64,000 bases of DNA. It comes from Phalacrocorax aristotelis (Eukaryota > Chordata > Aves > Suliformes > Phalacrocoracidae). The notes below the pieces were generated by a model, which saw only the letters and a list, made by a program, of their open reading frames with translations, did no database searches and had not been told where the DNA came from. Below are positions 24,351-38,900 of the stretch, in pieces. The stretch spans positions 22,484,975 to 22,548,974 of the forward strand of contig NC_134283.1 in NCBI RefSeq assembly GCF_949628215.1, read 5' to 3'. How positions within the stretch are numbered: the stretch's first letter is position 1; each line of letters opens with the position of its first letter. The translations under genes were made by a program, and so were the position numbers.

Positions 24351-27300
24351 TTCCCTCATTTGTTGGGGCACAGACACTAGAGATGACTGGCTAGCAGCAC
24401 CTTACCTTAAAGCAACAAGAACAGCTCAGGGAAAGCATACAATGGCCACAGCAAGCATGCAGTGTAATTGCCTCCATCACACCCTCCCAGCTACAGCACA
24501 ACCACAGCTCTGTGTGCATTACCCTGAAACAGAGCAGCAATCAAGAGAAATTCCACGCAAAATCCAAAGTGTTTCTCCCAGGTCTATCACCTGTGACAGG
24601 TCTAAGATAAAGCAAGCTAGCATGCAGGACTGATCATAAGAAGAGCCACACACCACCTGGAAACACCTAGTATTTCAAGATAACCTAAAAATCAAGTCTT
24701 ACCCACAGAGGTGCCAGCACTGCCCTCAAAAGGGACTATATGCTCTTCTCTCCTGCACACTTTGTGATAACTTGCACCCCAGTTTAACCAGCTCACCTGC
24801 TTTGCTGGTAACTCACACCTCCCAGCCTGCCCAGAGCAGGGCTCTCAGCACAAGCTGACATCAACACACAAGCCAGCACAGCCAACCACATAATTTCTCA
24901 GGGAAGTACTATAATAAACCACAATAAGCACAGCCTAACAGACACAGCTTTAAGCTCTTTACTGAACCCAGGCTTTTCCTTACTCCCTCACTGAGGGGCT
25001 CCAAGCTTCACCCACCTGTGGTCCCCTCAAACAGATGCATTTCAGCTGAGTGCCTCTGCCCAGCACTCTTGTGCAGGGTCTGACACAAGGCTAAAGGGAG
25101 CTCAGCACTTGCTGAGTTTTGCACAGTTCCCTCATATTGATTTCACAACTGAAAAAAGAACTGGTGGTTTCCACCACAGTGGAAAACTGAAGCTGCATAA
25201 GATGGCAAAGAGCAGCACCTCCAAATCAGATTATCTGGAGATCAATTGCTGCTTCACAGTGAGCATCACCGGTATTTCATTAAGAATCAGTCCAGGACAC
25301 CTCAAACTCCAAGCCTTGGGCAAATGCCATGGGACCTCAAATGTGAAATAATTATCTCAAAGAACATATCATCTATTCATCTTCCCCACGCTTCCTCTCA
25401 AACAGAAAGGCTCCCACCTAAATAACTACACCCGAGAAGACCCAGTCATTAATGCACTTCACTTGGGAGCATGAGCATTGTGATCCTGGGTAACAGGAAG
25501 CCTTCAGGCAAGGCTCACCCCGTGCCACAGGAAAGGTACACAGTGGAATGTCTGATACTCATTGTACAGTCTCTTCCAAGGACTGAACAACAAAATAAAA
25601 GTGCATACAGTAAAGAGTCACCCTGACATGCAGCACATCACCCTCTGGCTCCTCCAGCATGAGCACAACTTGGGTTCATCCTCCTCCCACCATACTTCGA
25701 CCCTGGAGTTATATGCCATGGGCAGATTAATTTTTTTCCTTATGTTCCGTATGCTGCTACAGAGATGAGCCAGTCATTAACTGTCAGGTGCAAACATGGG
25801 GCTCCAAGGTCAGGTAAGCAGGGGAAGATATAACCTGCAGTTCTTCCCAGCCACCACTTTCCCTCCATCAGCCTCCGATCAGAAGACAAAGGTCAGCTTA
25901 TTCACTCCCGTTTTACCAGTAGACATTGTCATATGGGTACCACAGCCTGCCTATTTCAATGTATTTTCTTATTTAGATTAAGACCCCTCAAGATCTTACA
26001 AGACGTTGCACAAAGTTTAGGCAGGTTTTTTCCCTAGACAGGTTCAAACCAAAGTAAAGCAGAGTTCACTGTACAAGGGAAGCCTGGGACAGGTGAGCTC
26101 AAGCACAGACAAGGAGAAATATATGCTGAAATTTTTATACACATGCCTTGACTCCAAAGCCTTTTTCTCCCTGGCTCTTCTTCCCACATCCCAATTCCCA
26201 TCCGTAACTCCCTTTCTTCAACTCCAGGAAAATCTCCATATGCTATTGCCAGACCCTGGGCTGAAAATACCCAAGCCCATCAACTGGAGGGCAACTACAC
26301 CAGCACACACAGCAATATGGTTTATCACTGTGGAAATTCCGAATTACAGCATTGAAGAGGTCACCACTTGGTAAGAGCAAACCAAGCCAGTCTGCAGGAG
26401 CTAATTTCAGCCACCCAGGCTGGAGAAGCAGAGCACCCAGAGGGCCCAAGCTCTATCCCTGGCTCAGACAGGCTCTACAGCCTCTCTGCAGTGTCTGTCA
26501 CTAGAGGGAGAGCCTGGTTAACCCTTGCAAAACCTGCTCCCAGCCTGGAAGGAGGTAAACTCCCTTTGCCAAGGCCTTAAACACTCAGACAAAATCCTGG
26601 CAGGCAGCAGGGAACAGCTGATGCAGCCCAATGAAAAAGGAGCCACAGAGAACCTGGTGATCAAGCAGAAGAGGATCAGTGCTTTCTGCAAAAAGGAGCT
26701 TTATTTGATTCTCTCAGCTTTTGCACAGAAAGCGCTTTGGGCAGTTCTGGAGTTCTGCAAAACACACATTTTGCCAAAGCTGCTTAATTTCTGATAGCAG
26801 GGAAGGTGAATGATGCAGATTATTACTTTTTCTAGCTAACATAGTCTTTGAGGGACAGGAATACACTACATTCCCAGAGAGCACAGGGGAGACGTCACTG
26901 CAGGTGTACACTATCAGCCAAACATCCCTCTACTCCTGGCAGCTGAGCAGGAGGCGGCCACAGTCAGCTTGTCCTGTAGCTTCTTCACCATAACCATGGC
27001 TCTTGATGGCTGCAGACAGCAGGCAACCCTGCCAAGCTGCCATTTTTAAACAGCAATGGACCTGAAATTAAAATCAGTATGGATGTATATACTTTGCAAG
27101 CCTACACACAGAGTTCAGGACATCCTGCAGGATGTAGAAGACTGCAGCCACCTCTTTCTGACCCAGTCCTGGGCTTCAATGTACTTAGAGCTGAAAAAGT
27201 CATAAGACAGACCATCCCTCAACAGAGCTTTCTGCCCAGATACACAGGTGTAGCTGCCACAGGGGAGAGGAGGGAAGATGAAGACTCTTCCAGGCTTCTT

Positions 27301-30300
27301 CCTCAGGACAGAGCTTATCAGTTCAAAGCAGGCTTGCAAGCTAGCCATAAAACGAAGCATCAGCCATCTCCCCGAGAGGAAACCCACCCTTTCAAAAAGA
27401 GAGCCCAGAAGCTGAAATTCACACCACCAGATATGCTCGGGACCATGGTATCAGAGAAGGTACAGTGTTTACATCACTGCTCCCTCCCCATTCCTGGGGT
27501 TGTACACAGCCATCTCTGCTCCCACAGGGACTGACAAGCCCCTCTTCCCTTGCCAACACCCTCTCTGCCCCATGAGCTCACCTCTGTTTTCCTTCACAGT
27601 ATACAACTGTCACCATTCAGTTCAGCTTGGAGTCATAATTCCTGATCCACACTTGGCTCTCAGTTGGCTGCCTGTATTTCTGACTCAAAGGAGGATACAT
27701 TTCAAGCAGCACAGACTGCAGCTAGTCCCAAGGAAGCAGAAAGGGGATCCCACTTGCACACAGCCCAGCACAGAAGCCAGCCAGCCACCTCAGCACTTCA
27801 TATGAGCCACCTTTCTCCATCCTAGCAGGGTCTGACCAAACTAGGCTGTTTGGCTCTGGTCTCTTTAGAGGCACAGATAACTTAGTCCACGCAGGCAGCT
27901 GCTCTACAAACGGCTGAAAATCCTTCCCCCATCCCCTAGGAAATGCTGTTTACATAGATCTTATCCTCCTGCAGAAATAAATGAGCATACAGCCAAGGGC
28001 AACAGGCCAGCATGTTGCATTATTGACCTCTCCTTTGCTGCAGTGCTAGAAGGACACAGAGCACTATCAGCCCTGCTACAGGCTCTGAGATGACACCTGA
28101 CAGCACAGGCACTGTCTAGCTTCTCAACACCAAAACCGGAGCCCCTGCCAGGGTTTGGAACAGGCACATCTTTCCTGTCATCACTGCTCACCAGATCAAA
28201 TCCACAGAATAACTGGACACATTTGGTATCTTGCAGAGGACAGAGCCACAGCAAAGGCAAAGACAAGGGCTGCAATGAGGATCCAGGGAGAGGAGGGAAG
28301 TGCTGCCACAGACAGCGTACACGATTGCAGGGATGCAGATGGGAGCGTTCACTACCCCCATTTTAACCCATGAAGGAAGAACTTCAGCTCTTAAAGAAGG
28401 GACTGACTGCAACACTCAATCATTTTAGATACCATCAAAACATTCCCTACTGAATAACTGCAGTGAGTTCACTTACCTAACTGCAACCTCATGAAGTCCC
28501 AGTCATGAAACCCTGAACAGGCAGCCCATAATCCTCTTCAGTCCAAGCAGGGTTCATATTTGTTTTCTTCTCAGAAAGAAGGAAAATTATGTTGGTTCCT
28601 TTCAGCTACATTTCCCCTGCCTTCCTGAGCAATGCAATCCCAAATTGCAGGGGAGAACATGGAGTTTTTGTGGTAGCACAGACCTCACCACACAGCCCTA
28701 GGTTTGTTTTCTCCCTTTTTATTCCCATGTTAGGAATCAATTTAGTTTCCTCACTCCTTGCATAGTTTACATCCCACTCCCAAACCCTAAACTGCTTCTC
28801 TAGTGCTTTTCTAAAACAAGACAATATTTCAAACACCTAAATTTTAGAGACCCTGACATTAGCTGTGCAGAAGAAAATTTACAGGCCTCAAGAAATTAAT
28901 CACAGTTCAAGGGGAATCTCTGACATGGAGGTTAGCAAGGCAGTAACTGAGGCTGTGATTGCCAGGAGACAACGCCACAGGAAGATGGGTAGATTTTGGA
29001 CAGAGGTTCAGGCCTTACTCAGCAAGGTACTGCCACAGCATCTCAACCTAAACAAGAGAGCAGACAGATGTCAAGGGCACTGATTACCTACACAGTTACA
29101 GGATAGTTTCATAGTTATTCCTGGGGCTGACACTATCTTAATCCTTAGTTTTGGCCTCATGTTTCCTCTGGCAGCTAAAGACCATCTACGTCCCTACAAT
29201 ATCAAGGACAGAAACATGCTGCAGTACCACCACACTGTAGGATCAGGGCTTAGTGGTCTCTCACAGTCACGGGGCAGCACAGGGGTCATTCCCTCCTCCC
29301 TCACACCCAGCTCTTCTCCTCACAGCAGGGTCCTGCCAGGGCATTCTCCATCCCACGCAGTGCCACGGGCCACCACAGACTGGCGAGTAGTGGGCCCTCC
29401 TCCCTTCCACCCAAGACACATTACCTCCTTCAGAGCCTAAGGACATAGCAGCTCTCTACTACTTGGTATCACCCACATTTAAAACCATGGCAATACCTGA
29501 GCATCCATGGCAAGATCCTCCAACAGTCACCTCTAAGGACCACACCAAATGCCACAATCATTCCTTCCCTCCAGACTTCTCCAGAACAAAGGAAAAAAAA
29601 ATCATCCTCATATGCTTAACATGGTCCGTAAAGAGCTTGCTCAGCATTTACAGCTTCTGGCATCACTTGGCAGCTCCATCTGCAGTAGGAGTGGTCTCCT
29701 TGGCTCCTGGCTTCCCAGCAAGTCAGTCATCTATAGCCCTAGCAGGTCTAGTACATCTCCTGCAGGGCACTTTCAAACACTAACATTTGGTTCTGTGGTT
29801 TGAAGCAAGGACAGAAAGATTAGAAAACACAACAGTTTTAAGTGGGACACAGGGAAAGGACAAACCCAGCCCATGACATGCATTTCAACCTGAACCCATA
29901 GGAGCACCTGGCAGAATCACAGCAGCTACAAAGCACCATAGGGTGTTCAGAACCAGTGCTGCTGTTTTATTTATCACTTGTGAAGCACTGAAGGGACAAG
30001 CTGGTCTCCATGCTGCTGCCACGCCAGCTGGTGAGGTTCCCTGAAGCACACAGGGATGTGCTAAGAGGTGGTGGAACAGTCTTCAGGCACCAGCTCTGAT
30101 GTGCAAGGAAGTTACAAACTGAAGTAAGCACCAAGAAAGAAGAAAAATGAAGTTGAATGTGGCTTTACCTGCTCTGGGCAGTTACCTTTACAGGCCCAAT
30201 ACAACGGCCACCATTGCCGAGTTTGAACACAAGCAAAATCCCAATGCAGTTGCTGGTTTGCTTAAGAAGGGACGACAGGATTACCTTTGGCTTAGGCAAA

Positions 30301-33300
30301 TATTTGGCTGCATTTTTTTTCAAAAGTCTTTTGCCAAAAAACCCAGGAGTTTTTGTTGAAAAGAGGCCATCCTGGGCTAGAATCCAAGCCAGGGCTTTCT
30401 GATTCTTAAACAGGGCACCTAGTGCATCCTAAAGAGAGCCTCTGCTCTCTGCCATGGAGGTACTGTCAGACTCTACAGCTTTTATGTGATCGAGGTCTCC
30501 ATGCTGACTCTGAGCACATCACACTTTGGCAGTGGGAGCAGATGGGCAGATTTTCGTTTTCCACACAGAGATTGTCCAAGCTGAACTGTTAAACAAGCTC
30601 CTCAGGTTCTTTCTTTGAACCTCTTCCCATCCTTCATTATTAGAGTGGTTGATCAGAAATGATGATAGGTCTTGTGGAGCACCAAAGGTCTGAAAGAATG
30701 AACCTGTCAAGCCACTGATAGCATTTAAAACAGCTGGGATTATAGAAGACAAAACAGTAGCCACATTAAAAAAAGGGGATTAAAAAAAAAGATAGTTGTC
30801 CCAGTGGGTCCAGGAACAGCCAGGTTTGCATCTCTGACAATAGGCACAAGCATCTCTGAGTTGCAAGACTCAGAGCTGCAGGACAGACCCACTGGATCCA
30901 GAGCTGTCAGCCTCACTGCAGAGTTTTGGTTTCCTGTTACTGGGTCTGTTATAGGAGCAGCTCAAGAGGGTGCAGGTTTGATGTGAGGAGCCTCTCTCTG
31001 CCAATGATGAAAGCAAGGACCCAAGTACCCCATTTGTGACTTCCTCTCACATTGAAGTCTTCCCAGTGCAATCTGGCACCTGATATCATTAAAAGGGAAG
31101 AGAGGGAACAGATGGAAACATAAAAGAAGCTGTCAGCTGCAACCACTAACCCCACCCTGACTCCATTCCTCTCCCCCACTGCAGCAGGAGCACAACTGGC
31201 TGCTCTTGGAAGGACAAGTCCAGCAGGAAACAAGGGGGATTTCAGGTGGGCAATAAACAGCAGGAGCAGATGAAATCTTGTTAAATAAGAGCCTCTTTTG
31301 TCAGGAAGAAATTAATCTGCAATCAGGAAAGATGACACATGACAACTTTGCATCTCAGGGAACCCTCCTGTCCCTGCAAACAGTGAGGAGCCATGTGCCT
31401 GCTGAAACAGCCACACGTCCAAAGCCTTTCCAGCATGCCTCTGCCTCCAGGCACTGGCAAACCCAGGAGCAAAGTCCCAGTACAGAAGCTGGGATTCTAG
31501 CAGGACCTGCAGGAATCTCACACTCCTATCTGACAGCCTGTAATTCAGATGTTCAAGCATTCTAGGAAGCCTCAGCAGACCCAGATGATGTCCTATAACC
31601 AATAGCACAAGAGAAGGTACATATATCCACCACCCTTCCTTTCAAGGTGTTTGCTTCATTCCTGTCCCACACCATCCCCCTTGGGCTACACCACAGAGAT
31701 AGCCCTGCAATTTTCCCTTACAAAGCAGCACGGGGACCCCCAGAGCAACCAGGCCACAGAGAAGAAGCCTTCCGCATTTCCATAACAAACCCAAAACATT
31801 TTCCTCACTTTCCTCACTTCCTTTCCTTTCTACAGATAGAAAAAATCCCTTCCATGCCAGAGGCAGCATGTAAGATGGACCAAGGATGACATCAAAGGTC
31901 ACAAATTTGCACTCATCTAATGACAGTTCTGCCAGGGACCAGGCATGGTGTGTGATCTTACAGGGACCCAACTTTCTTATCTGCAAGGCAAGTCCAGTAA
32001 TACTTATTGGGAAAAGGCACAAGGGCTAGCAAACAACTCACATTCAACACAGTGCTGTGAATACTATGGAGAGGCTTATCTAGCCCCTCTCTATGTAGTT
32101 AGCCCCTCTTTCTAATGTCTGAGCAGCCCAGTGTTTTTAGCAACATATAGAATAAGCTTTCTTAGTAGAAAATTATATCTTTTACCAGTCTCACTTGATG
32201 GGAACAAAAAGTATTTCTGACAAGCCTTATCTGTATCCTTATAGCATGGTGGCTAGATGAACAAATGAACCTGCAGCAGTCCTGAAAGGCAGGGGGAAAA
32301 AGTATTTCAGGTTTGTGGGTAGAACTGCGATGCAGATGATACTGCACAAGAATATTAAGGTGTAAGTTTATCATGCATCTGCTGTTCTCCAGCAACTGCA
32401 TACAAGCAGGGTCTTGTCCCATAGAAGACACAAGGTGCCATACTCCACATTTGCTGTGGAGTTAGATGCCCAGCACATCTGCAGTCAGGCTACAGCTGCC
32501 TGCCTCCTGCCTTGGTCACTCACCTAAAAACCTTGAAAAGGGAAATGGAAGGGTGCCAAGCATCCAGCTGGTGCCTTTAGCCTTCAGCATCCTCTGTCTC
32601 TAAAGAAAAACAGAACAGGGCAAAGTAAAACTATGCCCAAGCACCATGACCTCCTAGAGGCATCCATCAGCTGAACTTCTGAAAAACAAATATCTACAGT
32701 TTCTCTTTAGCACAGCCTTAAGGCAGATACCTTCTTTTAACCTTCCCTGGCTGCTGCTCCCACCTTTTTAATTAGGAACTGGATGCTAATTTGTCCCAGC
32801 CAGGTTTACAATAACTTGCTGGGCTGATCACAGAAAGATGGCTTCGGTTTAATTTTCCTGTTACTAGAAGACAGAGGTTTCCAAACCTGCTTGGCAAATA
32901 TTTTTTCCCCCCTATCTGGTCTCACCAGCACTGAGAACTCCTTTCACAAATGATACTTCATTAAAGACAGATCTAGGATTAACCAAGCTAGCTACACCAA
33001 ACCTTCACAAGGAATAGCTAGGCTGCAAGTAGAGCTGATGAATCTCATTATGGAGCAGATCTGGGCAATTAGCCCAGCAATGAAACTGGTCAGGAAGCCA
33101 GCCTGTGAATAACATTTCTTCTCCAGGAGCTAAAGCAGTGACAGCTTTGCAGGCTGACTCTGGAAGGCTCCAGATGCTAACAGAGCACAGCTCCTTCCTC
33201 CACTGGTTTGCAAGCCCTCCCTCCCCAAGCAGAGGCAGCAGATTCAATAGCAAACATCCCTTCACACAGGATATTTGGGTCTATAATGGCAGCTTCAGTC

Positions 33301-34290
33301 CCTGGACTTATCTTTGCTCTTCTCCACAGCTCAGAAAGCTTTCCTGTATCATTGGACACACTGGTCCCTCCTTGCCCTGAACTTGAGAGGGGACCCTGGG
33401 GAGGTCAGGCCAGCCACTCCATGTTTTCAAGCTTTCTGGGCTGTATCTCCGTGCAATCCAGCACATAAGGGCTGCCCCTTTTTTTAGTCTCACTGGCCAA
33501 GCAAGCTGAAAAGCAGTCAGGGAGGAACGTTCACTTGGGAGGGCAGGATTTCTCCTTCCCAGCAAGCAGCATTTGCAGGGCAACAGACAAAGTGGCTGAC
33601 ATTTGCAGAGAGGTCTGAAGGCACATAACCCTCTAGAAATGCCAATCATTAGTCCTGCTATTCTTGGCCCGCAAAACTTGTTTGTCTCTCAAAAGCTATG
33701 AGAGAGCACAACTCTTGCACACATCCTGTCTCACTGGGAACTAATTCTAAACTTGTCCTCCTTGACTTAGCTGTCCATTTGAGCCCACAGCCAAATTTCA
33801 AGGCCTGGAAACACCTGGCATGAAATGAAAACAAAGGTCAGATATCAAGTGCACCCCCTCCTGGGGATGTATGCCCACAAGAATCCCTCTCTCATTATGG
33901 TCATAACCCTGGAAAGCCTGAAACAGCTGCTCTCAAAGAGAGAAGCAATACAAGGAACTCCCCAGCACATCCCTCCCAAAGCCAAGCTCAGCACCCTAGC
34001 AGGGCAAGGGCTGCTGCCAGCATGTGCTCCCCACGTTCCCAAATTTCCCTGTCAACATTCCCACTTGCCTCAAGTCTATATACAAGTCCATCTGGCCAAT
34101 TCACAGCAACAGCAGTGGCCCTTCCAGTAAAATAAATTCACCTAGGAGAGAAAAGGCAGCTAGCATCTGCTCCCTGGCAGTGCTTGCAGCAGACAGCAAT
34201 ACTGCTACATTTCTACATGTTTTATAATGCTTTTTTCTCTTCCTTTCACTCATAAAACAGACTGCATGGGCCATCAAGCAGGACCAGGCA
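24351..34290. other. Intergenic or 5'-flanking DNA, no gene recognised
   Basis: About 10 kb with moderate GC and many CAG/CTG words, as is common in bird DNA. Only short unconserved-looking ORFs are present (up to 151 codons at 27079-27534), with no domain that I recognise. No CR1 or LTR could be identified with confidence. Confidence 0.5.
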
Positions 34291-34445
34291 CAGAATCATG
34301 GAAAAATTTAGGTGGAAGGGACTCTCTGGTCCAACCTCCCCCCACACAAAACAGACCATTTCAAAGTTAAATCAGATTGTGCAGGGATGCGTCCAGCAGC
34401 ATTAACTATCTCCCAGGATGGAGATGCCCCACCTCTGAGCATGTA
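34291..34445 (-). mobile_element. CR1 LINE 3' end
   Basis: Read on the plus strand it starts 'cagaatcatgg', continues with 'ggtggaagggactctctggt' and 'ccaacctcc', and then has 'tcaaagttaaatcagattg' and 'ggatggagatgcccc'. That is the reverse complement of a CR1 3' tail, which on its own strand ends '..cattctatgattctg'. It is moderately diverged. Weaker similarity may continue to about 34555. The element is in the same orientation as the two genes. Confidence 0.8.
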
Positions 34446-35930
34446 AGCCTTTACCTGCCTTTAAAATTACCAGGCACATGTTTGTCCCCAACTATGTCAC
34501 AAGGTCCAAGAGATTTTGTGTTGTGAACCTGCAGCCCTTGTTCTGGAAGTTAACCTCAGCACATGCCTTCAAAGTCCTTGGCTCTTTGAAAAGAGGAAGA
34601 AGTCTCCTGCTTTGGGTGTTTTTCTGTTTTTAAGCAGCCATCTGTTGAACTATTGTCTGAGACCAAAATGCCAGCTGCTTCATACCAAAGAGGAAAGCCA
34701 GTGTACAGCAGAAAGGCATTGAGGTTATCTGCCTTGTGCATACAAGTGCCAGAAGATATGCAACAGACCCATGGAAATAAGCACAACGATTTTTTAGCAG
34801 CCTTTATCTTCGGTTCTGCAAATGTAATAAGATACCTACCTCTTCTTCGTGGTCTCTTGCAACCCAACAGCACCAAGAAAGCCAGTCATCAAGGCCACGG
34901 CATAAACACTAGCATATTCCTCTGTACATGGGGTGCTGCCTGGGAATGGTGGGCAGAGAAGCCCATGGCTACAGACCTGTCAGAGAAGCCGAGTGTTAAG
35001 ATGGAAGAACGACCAAGTCTCAAAACTAAGAACAACATCTAGTTGGTAGAAGAATAGCAAGCGCCACTGTTTTAAGGAGCTGCTAGATCTTTAACTAGCA
35101 ACAGGAGACATAGTATGGGCTGGATTATCCAACATACTCCCATGACAAGCCTTTGCACCTTGCTCTGAAAACGCTGGTTGCATCTAGCACATGGGTTAAG
35201 CAAAACTTTACACTGGGCAGACCAGCAACTCTGTGCTCCTTGGGGTGGGTAAACAGATGATGGTGGTACAAGAGTCATCCCTGTGGGCAACATTATACAC
35301 AGGGAGTGAGCCTGAATATCATACCCTAAAGCCTGATAGCAACAATATTTTTTGAAAGTGTGCTTAATTCAGCCCTGTTGCTACTACAGGGTGAATAGGT
35401 ACCACTCGCCTTTAAATATCGGCAATTGCAACCACATGCAGACTTATATTTGGTACTCTAAAGTGCTAAATCTGACCTGGGACCTTTCCAGTAAAAAGTC
35501 CGTGAAGACACAGGCTTCCAGACTTGTGCCAGTGAGAAGAGAAAGGGTCAGCACGTCTGTGATTCTTGCTGAACTGGCTCTGGTAACAAAGTCGGGAGGA
35601 ACAGTGTTATTGCTGTGCTGCTTCTCAAACAGCTCTGCTTTGAAAATGAAACTATATAAATATGTCCCTAAGGGGGTTAAGTATAGTAGTGTTCCTGATC
35701 TATGGCTCAGGGTTCAGGGAGCCCTGCAGTGCTGCTCTCTGCTGCAGCATGTAGATACTGCAGGTGCATTCCTGCTGGCCAGCACAGCAATTTCTGCTTT
35801 CCTTGGAGCAGCTCAGGGCAGCCTGACACTAGAGACCTTTGTAACTCTAAGGATTCAGATAAAACCAACAAGCTTTTTAAAAAATCATCAGGAAAGGCAA
35901 GATTTAACAAAGTAAATACAGTGGTTGACC
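34446..35930. other. Intergenic DNA
   Basis: The stretch includes a plus-strand ORF of 187 codons (35352-35915) with no recognisable family, repeat pattern or start context that would support a gene. It ends inside the next CR1 fragment. Nothing else is seen. Confidence 0.5.
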
Positions 35931-35995
35931 TATGCAGGGACAGGAGTTGGACTCTATGATCCTGTGGGTCACTTTCAACTCAGGACATTCTATTA
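35931..35995 (+). mobile_element. Short CR1 LINE terminal fragment
   Basis: The piece 'gacaggagttggactctatg' followed by 'atcctgtgggtcac', 'ttcaactcaggacattctat' and a T-rich end is the typical last 60 bases of a CR1 subfamily. Only the extreme 3' end is present, so it is a very short insertion or a heavily truncated relic. Confidence 0.78.
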
Positions 35996-38900
35996 TTTTT
36001 TTTGGTATATTGTACTACATCTCTGGTCTGGTCTCCCAAAGCCACCCAGAGCTCCCTGCAGTGGGAGGTAGGGGTTAATTGTGAAGCACTGATGTCTGTC
36101 CTGCGTCCTGGTCTATCAGCTGAATACAAACACAGCAGCTCAGGGACAGGCATCCAGTTGCTTACACAAACCAAAGAATTTCACCCAGAAAATAGCACGG
36201 AGTCCCAAACCACCCAACACACCAGTGCAGTAAATGGGCTGATGAAATAGAAAGAAAAAGGGTTCATGAAGCACCCAAGCCCCACAAGACAGGAAGAGTC
36301 AGAAAGCAAGTAATGTTCCTGAGAGCCAGGCCAGCCATAAGTGAACCCAGCTCACGGGCTCAGAAAAGCAGAGCTGTAACACATTCTGAGCGCCAAGATT
36401 TGCTCAGCTAATATATGCCTAACAGTCAATAAAATAGCAGCTCTATTTTTTTCCACTGGATGAATAATCTTTTCTATCAGGAGCCCAACTCTGATTTGGC
36501 TGGGATAGCCTTTCTTCTGATTAAGAACCTGGAAATCTCAGCTCAGCCACTCACAAGTTTCTTGCTTGCAGAGAGATTGCTCATAACAGCCCAGCAGATT
36601 AAATACAACAAGCATTCACTGCAAAAATCAAGGCAAAACCAGAGCTGCTGCTTGCTTATTCATACAGCTGCAGAGCATTTTAGTTGAGGGAACAGAGCAA
36701 AGGATCATTCTTTCACTGGTCCTTTAAAAGTATGCAACCGCTTTCCATCACCCGTTTCTATTCAAATTTAAAAGACTGAAGGTGTTAACTTCTTTCCAAA
36801 GTCAGGGCAAAATAATAGGGAGTTGTCACCTCCACACATCTGCACTTCAGACTTGTTCACGTGTGAATTACACAACCACTGCAATAATATATTGCAAAAA
36901 GTCTATCCTAACACTTGACGACCAAGCCTAGGTGGGTACAGCTCATGAAACAGCACGGCCAAAACCTGAAATAAAGATCTGCCCAGGACATGGGGGAGGC
37001 GATGCCATGCTGGAAGCACTGGGTTCCTGAAGCTAATAGCAGAATGGATGCAATCTAGACAAAAAGTTCTACATGTTGCATTCCCATCGAGTGACTAGTG
37101 GGAGGTTTAGCTTTCTCTGTTTTTAAGGTTGTCCTGTACCTTGCTAAAGAGGTGTGTCTCCTACAGATCTGCAGTACAGGATGTCTTGGCTCACTCAGCC
37201 TTGGCAAAACGAAGCTGTATCCTAATGACAAAAAAGCAGACCTGAGCTGAAAGATGGGACCACTGTGAAAGCCACTGTCTAAAGTCCAGGACAGAAAAGC
37301 AGACGTCTCAGGTCTCCATCAAAAGGGGCTATTTCCAAAGTGCCTCCTACCTTCTGGTCAGTACAGCAGTAACTTGTAGACTGACCAAGTCTTTGAAAAA
37401 TTCTGAAACCTCCACTATGATCACCAGACAAGGCCCAGATGTCTTCAGCAGAGGCTCAGCTGAATTATTCACAGCCAGGGAATTAGCTAAATGCAGTTTA
37501 ATTCATTTGCCTGCACAATCTAGAGCACTTTTTAAATCCCCATATATTGATCCAAGTTGCCAGACATATTTTAACCTTTGAGACCCCAAGATGCTAAACA
37601 CTGGTTAGGAAAGCATGTTTAAATACACAAATCTAATTTCCTTCATAGTTTAAGTTACAGTGAATGAACTGGTTGCCCATCTTTGCTACCAGCTCTTGCT
37701 AGGAGGATTCATTCGGCTCTATCTTGCACGCAACAACTGCTTAAAATACTGAGCTGAATCAGCAGATTCTGTCCTGGAGGACCAGATAACCCTGCCCTGA
37801 CCCTCTGTGTATCACGCAGCTTCAATTTGTCTCTGCAAATTAAGGGCCAGAAGCAAAACAATTAAAAACCTGGCATAGACTGCTGGATTTTGAGGCCTGG
37901 TATCTCCCTCCCAAAAGACATGTCCAAAGACACCCAGGCTAAAGGATTGTTCCTTCAAGTACAAGAATACAGTAAACCCTCTGTTCTTCTCCTGGATTTG
38001 GTCACCAGAGAGCTGTCCATCACCCCCTGGCCAGAAAAGCACACATCCTAATTAAAGGCAACATGTAAAAGCCCAAAGCAAGAAAAAAGTAGAGATTCAC
38101 TGATGGAGTTTGGCAAGTGACAAAAATACAGCAGCTTTTGGTAACAATTCTTTGAAGGGAGGAGTCCTCTAAGACTGGTCAGGTCAGCACTCCCAGGCTT
38201 CCAAAGCCTGGCTTTCTGGGACCTGTGCTTGGCCCCTTTCAGGGTTGGGAGGGGAGGGGAAGGATGGGGAAGAAATTAAGGCATTCCTTAATTCCTTAAC
38301 ACCAGGAGGCTTCCAGGAATTCTCCCACCTCAAGGAAAAGGAGATGAAAGGAACATTTTTATTCAGTTGTTCCAAAGCAAAATAAAACCAAGTACTCCAG
38401 CAGTGAGACAGCTATCACTGGAGTAGAGACCTTCAAAGCCCTGAAATAACTAGGCCTCTAGCTTCCAGCTGCAAGGGATTGCTTTATACCAGCTTATGCA
38501 AAACCCAAAATAAAATACCTCCTACAGGTTATCGAAGAAACAGCATTAAGATTGTCCATAGGATTAGGCATTGGCTTCTAAATCCCCCCATTCTTTGGTA
38601 CCTTCAGCAAACCTCCAGGTCTGATTCAGCCCTAGGCTGTTTTTCTGAAATGATAACAAAAGCAGCTTCAGCGAGACCAGAGTTAGACCACAAAACCTTC
38701 CTTCTTTTATAGATCAACCCCTGCGCCTCTGACTTGAGTCCCTGCAGTAACTGAAGAGCTCCAGAGTCCAACCAGGGGACGAGGCAAAGCCTCAGGAAGA
38801 AGGCCGGTTGTGACACAGTTTGACAAAAAAGGAGGAAGAGAGAAAATGTGGGGCAATATACCTTCCAAAGGAGATTAAAAGAATCACGGCTTCACGAAAC

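Noticed and set aside
26038-26055. B-box-like 'ggttcaaacc' suggesting a tRNA or SINE
   Set aside because: No A box or cloverleaf-capable sequence lies at the proper distance.
35352-35915. Plus-strand ORF of 187 codons
   Set aside because: No recognisable motif and ordinary intergenic composition. It runs into a CR1 terminal fragment just downstream.
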